This document shows positions 12,308 to 19,442 of a stretch of DNA of 20,505 nt, piece after piece. Origin of the DNA: Candidatus Yonathbacteria bacterium RIFCSPHIGHO2_01_FULL_51_10 (GTDB taxonomy: Bacteria > Patescibacteriota > Minisyncoccia > Phycocordibacterales > UBA1539_B); assembly GCA_001823505.1 (NCBI GenBank), contig MHUS01000036.1, positions 1 through 20,505 of the forward strand, given 5' to 3'. The stretch's first letter is position 1. Each line of letters begins with the position of its first letter. The notes below the pieces were generated by a model that saw nothing but the letters and a program-made list of their open reading frames with translations, made no database searches and had not been told where the DNA came from. A program made the translations under genes and the position numbers.

Positions 12308-12814
12308 ATGAACGCCGTAGTACAGCCGTTGAAGGTCCGTCCTTCGACAATCGCAATGGTCATGGCATACGAGCACCCTGGACTTGTTGAACGTCTGCAA
12401 GAGAAAATGCTACTGTCCGAAGACGAGGCTAAGACCCTCTTCCAAGACACGAAGCGCTTTTTATTTCTATGCAGTATTTCAAAGAAGCCCCTGGCGCCAT
12501 CGGCCCAAATCGACGAATGCTGGCACAACTTCATCCTCTTCACCAAGGACTACGACCGCTTCTGCAATGAACACTTCAACACGTTCATTCATCATCGGCC
12601 GAAAACCCTTGCAGAACGTGCTTCCTCTGATGGCACGATAGTGAAAGAAACGGTTGCCATCGCTCGCGATGTTTTTGGCGACAATGTCCTCACTCAAAAC
12701 TGGTCATATCGTCGCAATGGAACGGGCGAGTCGCCAATATGTGATGACAATATCGACAACTGCCAAGGGTCAACCAACTGTCAAAGCAGTACCTCTGATC
12801 CTCCGGATAAATAA
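12308..12814 (+). CDS. GRDP-like (WH-motif) small protein
   Basis: The 168-residue protein carries the block IDECWHNFILFTKDYDRFC (68-86) followed by FIHH (93-96). The pattern D-x-x-WH-x-x-I-x-x-T-x-x-Y-x-x-FC ... HH matches the family called glycine-rich domain-containing protein-like (GRDP-like), whose biochemical function I do not know. There is no signal peptide. The last 40 residues are Asn/Ser/Cys-rich (CDDNIDNCQGSTNCQSS) and probably disordered or disulfide-bearing. The start is fixed by a strong SD. It has its own promoter and terminator, so it is a single-gene unit between tsaD and a convergent gene. Strong SD use links it to the other accessory genes here. Confidence 0.7.
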   Translation: MNAVVQPLKVRPSTIAMVMAYEHPGLVERLQEKMLLSEDEAKTLFQDTKRFLFLCSISKKPLAPSAQIDECWHNFILFTKDYDRFCNEHFNTFIHHRPKTLAERASSDGTIVKETVAIARDVFGDNVLTQNWSYRRNGTGESPICDDNIDNCQGSTNCQSSTSDPPDK

Positions 12815-12833
12815 ACCTATCACGGATAATTCC

Positions 12834-12870
12834 CTCCCCGTGCACCACCTTGGTGCACGGGGAGTTTTTT
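12834..12870 (+). terminator. Strong terminator after the GRDP-like gene
   Basis: CTCCCCGTGCACCA (12834-12847) pairs perfectly with TGGTGCACGGGGAG (12851-12864) over a CCT loop, followed by T6. The T run overlaps the stop codon of the convergent minus-strand gene. Confidence 0.95.
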
Positions 12871-13492
12871 AATTCTTGCAATAGTTGTTTTTTAGGTCGT
12901 CTACAATCTTTTGATATCCCATATCAAGAACTATTTTCCACGACAGGCGGTAGGCATTTGTTTCGGGAGACGTATCGTATCGGGCGATATTCCGGCGAAA
13001 CCGTTCCTCGTCTTTTAGTACATCCAGATATATATACGAGTGCACCGCATGTATAAAAATATGATTGCGAACTAAGACCGGCTGGTCTGGGAACATTGTA
13101 TTAAAAATTGGCCCGAAATTTACTTTTTGGGCATTATCAGAGAATAAACGATGGATGATCTCATGGGTAAGCGTATCCACAAATGCATCCTCTGTATATT
13201 TTGCGGGAATTACCATAGGATCGCTGAAGGCACGTTCATGCGCAGTGACAATAAAAACATCTATGGTGTTTTGATAGAAATTTAAAGTAAGGAATTCTTG
13301 AAGACCATCTAGTATGATCGTTTCAAATTTTTTCCATTCGTCAGAATAAGCCGCGATCTTCTTATTCACATCTTCAAACGAAAAGAATGTGGATTCATTC
13401 TTTTCGTTCTTCATATACGATATAAAAATTGGGTCAAGAAATTTTCCATACCCAATGCGTATCTCCGGTTTTGTTGGTCCTGAATATTGCAT
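12869..13492 (-). CDS. Putative HExxH metallopeptidase-like protein
   Basis: The 207-residue protein is not recognised at family level. It contains DTLTHEIIHRLF (106-117) with an HExxH zinc-site motif at 110-114, preceded by strand-like TIDVFIVTAH and followed by RNHIFIHAVHSYIYLDVL (142-159), where His 144, 148 or 151 could supply a further ligand. This arrangement resembles small zinc metallopeptidases. There is no signal peptide, so it would be cytosolic. The gene is clearly more AT-rich than its neighbours, which may indicate transfer. No SD is present; a weak TAATCT box ends about 8 nt before ATG. It lies between a convergent terminator and the histidine kinase. Confidence 0.65.
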   Translation of the reverse strand: MQYSGPTKPEIRIGYGKFLDPIFISYMKNEKNESTFFSFEDVNKKIAAYSDEWKKFETIILDGLQEFLTLNFYQNTIDVFIVTAHERAFSDPMVIPAKYTEDAFVDTLTHEIIHRLFSDNAQKVNFGPIFNTMFPDQPVLVRNHIFIHAVHSYIYLDVLKDEERFRRNIARYDTSPETNAYRLSWKIVLDMGYQKIVDDLKNNYCKN

Positions 13493-13547
13493 GTAAACTT
13501 AGATTAAACTACGAATGAAACGAGATGGCCCACTAGACCGTCGCTAA

Positions 13548-14936
13548 CTACCCCACGAGCGGGAATGAGACCGTCACGTCCGTTCCCTTGCCCTTGATGG
13601 ATTCCACCCCCATGAAGCCGCCCATCCTCTCCACAAAGGCACGCGCGATCCAGAGACCCAAGCCCGTGCCACGGATGTCCTTCGTCTCCTGGGAGCGCAC
13701 GCGGTAAAATTTCAAAAACATTTTTTCGTGATCCTCGGCAGAGATGCCGATGCCGGTGTCGCTCACGCGGATGACGCCCTTGTCATTCACACGCGACACC
13801 GTGATTGTGACCGATCCTGACGGCGTGTATTTAATGGAGTTGCCCACCATATTGACGAGCACCTGCCGCACGCGCGCCGGGTCAACGACCACCTTCACAT
13901 TCTCCTCGGTTTTAAATGAAAGCGCCAGGCCTTTGTCCTTCGCGGGAAATTCAAACATATCCGCCACCTCGCGCGTCACCGCACCAAGGTCGGTCTCCGT
14001 GCGGGCAAAGTCCATCTTGCCGCTCTCAATGCGCATCACATCGAGCATGTCGTTGACGAGCGACTGGAGCTGCTCCGCCGAGTGGGTGATCAACCCCACG
14101 GTCTTCTTGTCCGGCTCGGCCAATTGCCCCGACTCGGTCAAGATACTCGCATACCCGCTGATCACCGTGAGCGGCGTACGGAGCTCGTGCACCGTCATGG
14201 ACATGAAGTCGTCTTTCATCTTGTCTGCTTCGGCGAGTTTGCCATAGAGGACAGTGTAGTCCGCGATGCGCGCCTGACGAAGCAAGAGGATCACCATAAG
14301 GATGGTGAGGAAGAGGGCTACTCCGTACGCGGAGCGAATACCACCCGCGGCCAGCGCATCAAGCTGCCCCATAGAAATATCCGACCACAGGAACGCCACA
14401 ACGTTGCCCTCTGCATCAGAGATGGACTGCACGCCGCGCGAGAGCCGCTCGCCGGTGGCCGGGTCACGTACATTGGAAATGAAGGTTACGCCGGGGTTGG
14501 TCGTGGCAACGCGATACTCAAACCCACCTGAGGTCGGCGATACGCCGATCGCTTCCGTGGTGCCCACTTCCTCGGGGTTGTTTGAGGCAATGATGCGCAC
14601 GCTGTCCCCTTCCTTAACCCCAACTTTGAGCGTAGCGATCTTGCTGACCTCATTGATCTCATTGCCATGAGCCGCGACACGCGTGACATACGCCTGGAGC
14701 GATGTCGGGTCATTGAGCGTATCAGTTACAATGTCCACCGTTGAGTCATGGAGTGTGCTGATACGTGCAGACTCGGCGCGCTGCTCGTTCTTTTGCGCCG
14801 CAAGAAAGAATTGCTCACCACTAAAAAAGAATGCCGCCGGTACAAGCACGACAAGGAACGCGGTGTAGAGCACCTGCGGGTTATTCTTGGCGAAGGATAC
14901 TCCGCGCTCAATCGCTTTGACGGCGTCAATACGCAT
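13548..14936 (-). CDS. Membrane sensor histidine kinase
   Basis: The 462-residue protein senses an unknown signal outside the cell and autophosphorylates inside. Two transmembrane segments (about 22-39 and 201-219) enclose an extracytoplasmic sensor of roughly 160 residues. The cytoplasmic part has the H box MTVHELRTPLTVISGY (His 250), N box VNMVGNSIKYT (Asn 366), G1 DTGIGIS (393-399), an F-box-like KMFLKFYR and G2 GTGLGL (423-428). All catalytic boxes are intact. No response regulator is encoded in the window, so its partner is elsewhere. It begins 5 nt after the stop of the Ig-like membrane protein and has no SD, so the two are probably translated from one transcript. Confidence 0.93.
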   Translation of the reverse strand: MRIDAVKAIERGVSFAKNNPQVLYTAFLVVLVPAAFFFSGEQFFLAAQKNEQRAESARISTLHDSTVDIVTDTLNDPTSLQAYVTRVAAHGNEINEVSKIATLKVGVKEGDSVRIIASNNPEEVGTTEAIGVSPTSGGFEYRVATTNPGVTFISNVRDPATGERLSRGVQSISDAEGNVVAFLWSDISMGQLDALAAGGIRSAYGVALFLTILMVILLLRQARIADYTVLYGKLAEADKMKDDFMSMTVHELRTPLTVISGYASILTESGQLAEPDKKTVGLITHSAEQLQSLVNDMLDVMRIESGKMDFARTETDLGAVTREVADMFEFPAKDKGLALSFKTEENVKVVVDPARVRQVLVNMVGNSIKYTPSGSVTITVSRVNDKGVIRVSDTGIGISAEDHEKMFLKFYRVRSQETKDIRGTGLGLWIARAFVERMGGFMGVESIKGKGTDVTVSFPLVG

Positions 14937-14941
14937 GATGC

Positions 14942-15838
14942 TTACGCCTGTGGCGATGTTGGGCCACCTGCGCTCCCTGCAGCGCCCGTTGAAGACGAAT
15001 TCTGGTCACCTGAGGTATCGGCCATGCCAACGCGAGGATTGCGATTGCCGAAGTAGAGGAAGAGCCCTGCGATGATGATGCCGATAAGAATTGCGAGAAT
15101 GGTGAGCGTGAAGCCATTGACGAGCGACGGCTCAGCCGCGGGCGTGGTCCCCGTGAGCGTCCCCTCAACAGTCAACGCTGCTGCCTGCTTGGTGAATGAC
15201 ACCGGCTGGCTTTTTGCCACAATGGTACCCTGGGCGTTGGTGACGGCGGCATAGACCTGGTGGCTGCCGTCAGGGAGCTCCTTGGTGAGCGTGTACTGCC
15301 AGTTGCCGTCGGCATCAGCCTGCACCACCACAACGATCGGTGTGGAGAAGATGTAGATCGTGACGAATGCGTTGGGGGTGGTAGTCTTTCCCTGGATGGT
15401 GAGGGTCGTAACAGCAGGAGTGGTGGTGGCTGCGGGGACGACAACTGTGGCGGCAACACCGCTCACGACGATGGTGTCCGTGCGCTCCGTACCGGTCGTG
15501 CGTGGGTCTTCAAATGTTTTGGGCACATCCTGCGGGGCAATCGCTCCCGGTGTCGTGGCAATGATGAGCGTGCTCGGCGCGCCGCCTATCGCCGGTCCTA
15601 CATTCACCGTCACTTCGGTAGATGCCGCAACGGGTGTGGGTGTTGGTGTTGTGGTGGTTGTGGATGTAGGAGTAGACGTTGTTTTTGTGCTCGTTGATAT
15701 ATTTATTCCCCCCTGAGTAGTCTGTGCTACTGTGCCATTGGTATTGATACCACCGGTCGTCGTGAGTGCAAAAGAAACTGAAAAACTAATGAGAACTGCA
15801 AGGATTCCAAAAAATGAGAGGATTTTTTTCATAGGCAT
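14942..15838 (-). CDS. Secreted Ig-like domain protein with C-terminal membrane anchor
   Basis: The 298-residue protein has a signal peptide (MPMKKILSFFGILAVLISFSVSFA split as MPMKKILSFF and GILAVLISFSVSFA), a Thr/Ser/Pro-rich spacer (about 25-75) likely exposed or glycosylated, an Ig-like beta domain (about 144-217) with ADADGNWQYTL and LPDGSHQVYAAVT, a transmembrane segment (about 241-263) and a Ser/Gly-rich cytoplasmic tail. The Ig-like block matches repeats common in bacterial surface proteins. Placement directly before a histidine kinase in one operon suggests a surface structure or a co-sensor, an inference. ATG 15838 is preceded by TGG-TATACT 16 nt upstream; an ATG two codons later is possible. 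No SD. Confidence 0.85.
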   Translation of the reverse strand: MPMKKILSFFGILAVLISFSVSFALTTTGGINTNGTVAQTTQGGINISTSTKTTSTPTSTTTTTPTPTPVAASTEVTVNVGPAIGGAPSTLIIATTPGAIAPQDVPKTFEDPRTTGTERTDTIVVSGVAATVVVPAATTTPAVTTLTIQGKTTTPNAFVTIYIFSTPIVVVVQADADGNWQYTLTKELPDGSHQVYAAVTNAQGTIVAKSQPVSFTKQAAALTVEGTLTGTTPAAEPSLVNGFTLTILAILIGIIIAGLFLYFGNRNPRVGMADTSGDQNSSSTGAAGSAGGPTSPQA

Positions 15839-15854
15839 TATTAATATTTCTTAA

Positions 15855-15863
15855 AGTATACCA
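15855..15863 (-). promoter_or_regulatory. Promoter of the Ig-like/kinase operon
   Basis: TGG-TATACT on the minus strand (hexamer 15860-15855) is an extended -10, 16 nt from the ATG, giving a leader of about 10 nt without an SD. Confidence 0.5.
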
Positions 15864-15917
15864 TGGAGCCCTGGGCAGTAATCCACAGGTCAATTTTAGC
15901 TTGAAATATAGGGATAT

Positions 15918-15946
15918 TTGACAAAATGCTATTTTTAGCATATACT
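15918..15946 (+). promoter_or_regulatory. Consensus promoter with palindromic spacer
   Basis: TTGACA (15918-15923), exactly 17 bp, and TATACT (15941-15946). The spacer holds a perfect inverted repeat, ATGCTA (15926-15931) and TAGCAT (15936-15941), separated by TTTT, which could be an operator. The leader to ATG 16024 is about 70 nt and has AGGAGG at 16014-16019. Confidence 0.75.
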
Positions 15947-16023
15947 GTTGCTCATAAGTTTTTGAGTTCCTTGACGTTTCCTTCCAACCAATAACCATTC
16001 GGCAAGCGCCGAGAGGAGGAGTA

Positions 16024-16743
16024 ATGAACAAAATGTTTGCAGCCTTGGTGCTCGTCGCAACGACCGTTGTCCCGAGTGTCTCGAACGCCGCAATCGCGGA
16101 CAGCTACGATGGCGCCGTCACGGGGTACTACATGCCCTGCGATAACGGTCGTCTCTGTGGCTTCTTCGGCGGAGAATTGGGGAATGTGCCGGTTCTGTAC
16201 ATGTCTACTGATCCGACGATTTATACACCCATTCCCCCGGGCACCGCCGTCAACGTTTACACCTACCAGGACATCCAGAACGGCGTACTGGGATTTGACC
16301 CCGTCGTCTGGAGCCAGGTCGGCTACACGATCGATTCGTGGGTGAACTCGTCGTTGTTCAACGTTAACGGTATGACACCTCCGACGACCTGTGTAAGTCC
16401 GAGTGGCGATCTGTTTTGTGCGTACAGTGCACTTCAGGCAAACGCCATCGTGTGGGACATCACTGGCCCCGGGTCTGTGGATCTCATGGCTGATCCTATC
16501 GGTCCCGACCAGGGAGTTGAGCTTCAGAATTTCTTGACTGACGCAACCTCGGGCGCACACAATGCCTTTGATTGGTCGGGTGTGATGCAGGTGGTAAGCG
16601 TCCCCGGTGGTGACACATTCGTGTACATCACTGGAGGCGTAAGTATGCCTTCTGTTCCCCTTCCGCCAGCAGCATGGCTTTTTGCCAGCGGTCTCATCGG
16701 TCTGGTGGGCGTCTCACGAAGGAAAGCCCCCTCACCGCGATAA
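16024..16743 (+). CDS. Secreted VPLPA/PEP-CTERM-type protein
   Basis: The 239-residue exported protein has a signal peptide (about 1-22: MNKMFAALVLVATTVVPSVS then NAA) and a C-terminal sorting tail: VPLPPAAWLF (211-220), a hydrophobic stretch ASGLIGLVGV, then SRRKAPSPR. This is the VPLPA form of the PEP-CTERM signal, known from Proteobacteria, where an exosortase recognises the motif at the inner membrane. The body (about 25-205) is Gly/Asp/Tyr-rich and predicted beta, with four cysteines (39, 45, 123, 132); I do not recognise the domain. The start has a strong SD and a consensus promoter. No exosortase is encoded here. Likely acquired by transfer. Confidence 0.85.
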   Translation: MNKMFAALVLVATTVVPSVSNAAIADSYDGAVTGYYMPCDNGRLCGFFGGELGNVPVLYMSTDPTIYTPIPPGTAVNVYTYQDIQNGVLGFDPVVWSQVGYTIDSWVNSSLFNVNGMTPPTTCVSPSGDLFCAYSALQANAIVWDITGPGSVDLMADPIGPDQGVELQNFLTDATSGAHNAFDWSGVMQVVSVPGGDTFVYITGGVSMPSVPLPPAAWLFASGLIGLVGVSRRKAPSPR

Positions 16744-16766
16744 CAGCATTCGTATAACATTTAGAC

Positions 16767-16800
16767 AAAGGGCAGGAGACAGTCTCCCGCCCTTTTATTT
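16767..16800 (+). terminator. Terminator after the PEP-CTERM-type gene
   Basis: AAAGGGC (16767-16773) pairs with GCCCTTT (16789-16795), with an inner GGAGAC/GTCTCC stem, and is followed by a T-rich run that continues into the next gene's promoter region. Confidence 0.85.
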
Positions 16801-16814
16801 TGCCCATTTTTCTT

Positions 16815-16820
16815 TATACT
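16815..16820 (+). promoter_or_regulatory. Leaderless -10 box of pseudopilin 2
   Basis: TATACT ends 6 nt before ATG 16827, which places the predicted start on the A of the ATG. No -35 is clear and there is no SD. Confidence 0.55.
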
Positions 16821-16826
16821 ATTACC

Positions 16827-17408
16827 ATGCACCGAACACTCCGCAGGCCGAACGGCTTTACGTTAATTGAACTTCTGGTCGTTATCTCCATCATCAGTCT
16901 TCTTTCTTCGGTCGTTCTTGCTTCATTGTCACAGGCACGAGCCAAGGCTCGTGATGTGGTGCGTATCCGAGATCTTGGAGAAATCCAGAAAGCACTTGAG
17001 CTTTCTTTTGATAAGTATGGTTATTACCCGATTAAAAATGGAACTTCTGTTCAGGCTGCACTAAGTACCACAGGCAACACAAACTGGACTACCCTAGGAA
17101 ACGGACTGAAGACGGACGGCTTTATGGCAAAACTTTCAGTTGATCCAACAAACAATGGTGGTATCATGACCTCGTCAACGGGATACGCATACCGCTATCA
17201 AGTATCTGCTGACGGGAAATCCTATGACCTTATTGCACGATTTGAGACCGAAAATTCACTGCGATGCGAGATACTTCATCAAAATGCATATGTTACGGCG
17301 GGACCCAGCGGTACCCCATACACAACCGCGGGGTCAGTCCTCTGTCCAAACAGCAACGATTCAGTTGATCAATACAACCACCTCTACCTCATCGGCAACA
17401 AAAATTAA
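16827..17408 (+). CDS. Type IV pilin-like pseudopilin (GspG-like)
   Basis: The 193-residue protein has leader MHRTLRRPNG and the prepilin signature FTLIELLVVISIISLLSSV, with Glu at +5 and cleavage after Gly. The long N-terminal helix runs to about residue 65 (ARAKARDVVRIRDLGEIQKALEL), followed by YGYYP and a head with DPTNNGG and YAYRYQVSADGKSYDL, as in GspG-type pseudopilins. Two Cys pair candidates are in the head. It is a paralogue of the protein encoded at 9625-10239. The open frame continues upstream to 16800 but ATG 16827 is fixed by the leader and by the -10 box 6 nt before it. It would be assembled by a pilus system not encoded in this window. Confidence 0.92.
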   Translation: MHRTLRRPNGFTLIELLVVISIISLLSSVVLASLSQARAKARDVVRIRDLGEIQKALELSFDKYGYYPIKNGTSVQAALSTTGNTNWTTLGNGLKTDGFMAKLSVDPTNNGGIMTSSTGYAYRYQVSADGKSYDLIARFETENSLRCEILHQNAYVTAGPSGTPYTTAGSVLCPNSNDSVDQYNHLYLIGNKN

Positions 17409-17432
17409 CCCACCCCCTCAACCTAAATTAGC

Positions 17433-17471
17433 AAAGAAAACACCCCGGGTGCGCGACGCGCACCCGGGGTG
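17433..17471 (-). terminator. Terminator between convergent genes
   Basis: CACCCCGGGTGCG (17441-17453) pairs perfectly with CGCACCCGGGGTG (17459-17471) over a CGACG loop. On the minus strand TTTTCTTT follows, the same tract as after the candidate RNA, so it ends the hydrolase operon; the plus-strand side lacks a T run. Confidence 0.8.
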
Positions 17472-17512
17472 AGGGTTATTGCTGTTTAAGTTTTAAGCCA
17501 AACGTTATTGCG

Positions 17513-18775
17513 TTATTGCGGTGTGGCTAATCCTTGGATGTCAAAGATGTAGCCGTTTACCGCATCGCCATTTACGACTACGTCAGCCACCGGAATGGGC
17601 GTGTCGTTCCCGAAGCCTCCAACCGAAACAGCAAGCGGTATGGTGAAACTTCGCACTAACGTACCTGCCACGATCTGCACATATGCGGTTTCGATGCCCG
17701 TGCCATAATAGTAATTGACTCCGAAGTGGTACGTGCCGGTCTCGAGCGCCGCACACGAAACATAGTAGTGCTCAGGTCCTTCGCCTGACGTATCGTCAAG
17801 GTCAAGATACCCAGACACCCCTTGCCTGTTAGAATAGAACACATGCGTGCCGTTCGGCTCGAAAGCGTGTAGATCCACGTCGGGCTGTGATCCCCACGTG
17901 AGTGTTGCGGTGATGATGCCGTCTTGTACTGTCTGCGGGGGCTGCTCAAGGCCATTCATCGTTGCAACAATGTCCGGCACGACCTTCGTCGCTGAACGGC
18001 TACCTTCAGCCATATATTCAACAATAAAGTTATGCCCGCGCCAATCGCTTGTTGTCGCACCTGAAAGAATGTTGGTGAGATTAGAAGCAAGGGGTGGAAG
18101 CACTCCAGTTGGAGTGGCGAGGGCTATCGCCGCAATCACCCCGTCTTCCACAAGCGTGGTGTATGGCCCGTCGCCCCCGACAAAACTTGCCGGATTTGCG
18201 ACCGACACGATACCGAAACTTCGGTTCTGGATCGGATCTGATCCATTGTAGAGGATCTGCTAAGCCGCATTCGCGAAAAAGTTTCCTTGGGAATGACTGA
18301 CTGCAATGACTTTTTTCCCGCTCAGAATACTCGTGCGGTAGAGCGCGATATGATTTGCAAGGTCTTCATCACCCACCATGGTAGAGAAGTCAAACCGAGT
18401 CGCCATCTTAAGCAACTCTTCCCGCACCGCATCAGGTACTTCATCTCCCCCGCCAAGCCAACGCCAGAACGAAACCACTACGTTGTCTTGTCCAAGTCGT
18501 TGTTTGAGCGACTCATACAGATCAGCCATCAAATCATAGGACTCGTTATATGCGAGATCGAATTCAAGCTTGCTGAATTCATCGGGGGTGAGAGTTGAGC
18601 GAAGATTCCTTTCAATAACCTCCTTCGATGAATCGGCATCATCCTTTGTGTTCATGATGCCGTTCCCGAACACTACCACCGTACCCGTTTCGCTGCGACA
18701 GAACGTACCTTCGGCGCTTGCCTGCGGCACAAACCATACAAGAAACATCCACATCACACCGATTATGCGTTTCAT
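17513..18775 (-). pseudogene. Secreted alpha/beta hydrolase with DUF2135-like tail, broken by in-frame TAG
   Basis: The frame spans 420 codons with one internal stop, TAG at 18262-18260 (codon 172). Before it: signal peptide MKRIIGVMWMFLVWFVPQAS with AEG, then a hydrolase N-half ending VIAVSHSQGNFFANAA, where Ser 162 in SHSQG is the expected nucleophile. After it, in the same frame: QILYNG, then GIVSVANPASFVGGDGPYTT, and from about residue 285 a beta domain (LTWGSQPDVDLHAFEPNG, LDLDDTSGEGPEHYYV, GTYHFGVNYYYG) resembling DUF2135. Both halves read as one protein; the stop follows NAA, where Tyr is plausible, so TAC or TAT to TAG is a simple cause. SD AGGAG precedes ATG 18775. TAG also ends intact genes here, so it is not globally reassigned. 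Suppression, sequencing error or a real pseudogene remain open. Confidence 0.7.
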
Positions 18776-18803
18776 TTGCTATCTCCTCTTTCCGTTGGTT
18801 GTA

Positions 18804-19337
18804 TTAGTTGGGAAGCGTTGCAGGGCTAATGTCGCAGGTTGTAGCGATCTGCGAATTCGGTGTTCCTTTGAATACCTCCCCACCCAATTGATCATTGTAA
18901 GCGAAGTACGCTTTGTTGCGCTCGTCGGTGTTGAGAATGATAGAACGTAAATCTTTCTTCATTTCATACGAAGCATGCGCTGCTGAAACATCATCGCCAA
19001 GCGTATACGTGAGACACTCGGACGCACGCCCTGCCTCCTCCGCGTGCTGAATCGACAACTGCTTGTCACCAGAATCAGCAAGTGCTTTCTCCACCACTTT
19101 CGCATACTGGAAAAGTGCGGCGCGTTTTTTTGCAGAGTCTTGATACGTCGCTTCGATGTACTGCCTGGCCGGCTGGTAAACATTTTCTCCATTCGGATCG
19201 GAGGGCACAATTACCACCGGTGGTGTTGAGCTGCCGCTCGAGGAACCGCCGCCACAACTCGTGAGTGCACACGCACCTCCAAGCACAAGAATACCCGCCC
19301 CAAGGGCGAGTCCCAATTTCTTCCAATTTGATTTCAT
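18804..19337 (-). CDS. Putative lipoprotein
   Basis: I do not recognise the domain. The 177-residue protein starts MKSNWKKLGLALGAGILVLG and has a lipobox ALTSC with lipid-attached Cys 28, followed by a Gly/Ser linker (GGGSSSGSS) and a helical body of about 130 residues with a Cys pair (C108, C168). A GTG at 19343 has better SD spacing (AAGGAG, 6 nt) than this ATG (12 nt) and would add two residues. The hydrolase gene begins 28 nt downstream on the same strand, so both likely form an operon. The predicted promoter is TGC-TATTGT, with the hexamer at 19417-19412 and a leader of about 65 nt. Confidence 0.75.
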   Translation of the reverse strand: MKSNWKKLGLALGAGILVLGGACALTSCGGGSSSGSSTPPVVIVPSDPNGENVYQPARQYIEATYQDSAKKRAALFQYAKVVEKALADSGDKQLSIQHAEEAGRASECLTYTLGDDVSAAHASYEMKKDLRSIILNTDERNKAYFAYNDQLGGEVFKGTPNSQIATTCDISPATLPN

Positions 19338-19411
19338 TGTCACGATGTTCTCCTTCTCTGTTGGTTGGTTGATTTCAGTCATGTTTGGCTATAAAAGAGC
19401 GAGCCGAATGC

Positions 19412-19420
19412 ACAATAGCA
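19412..19420 (-). promoter_or_regulatory. Promoter of the lipoprotein/hydrolase operon
   Basis: TGC-TATTGT on the minus strand is an extended -10 identical to the tRNA-Ser -10 region. The predicted start is near 19405. No good -35 is visible. Confidence 0.4.
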
Positions 19421-19442
19421 CAAAAATTTTGATCTGTATACC

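Noticed and set aside
15260..15716. Plus-strand ORFs across the Ig-like gene
   Set aside because: They are antisense shadows of a Thr/Val-rich coding sequence with clear signal peptide and membrane anchor on the minus strand.
17513..18208. A separate gene starting at GTG 18208
   Set aside because: It has no SD or promoter, lies in the same frame as the upstream half, and begins in the middle of the hydrolase fold.
18260..18262. Alternative genetic code with TAG as sense
   Set aside because: pth, hisS, rpsU, ftsA, trxB and the kinase all end properly in TAG, and TGA ends lepB and ybeY.
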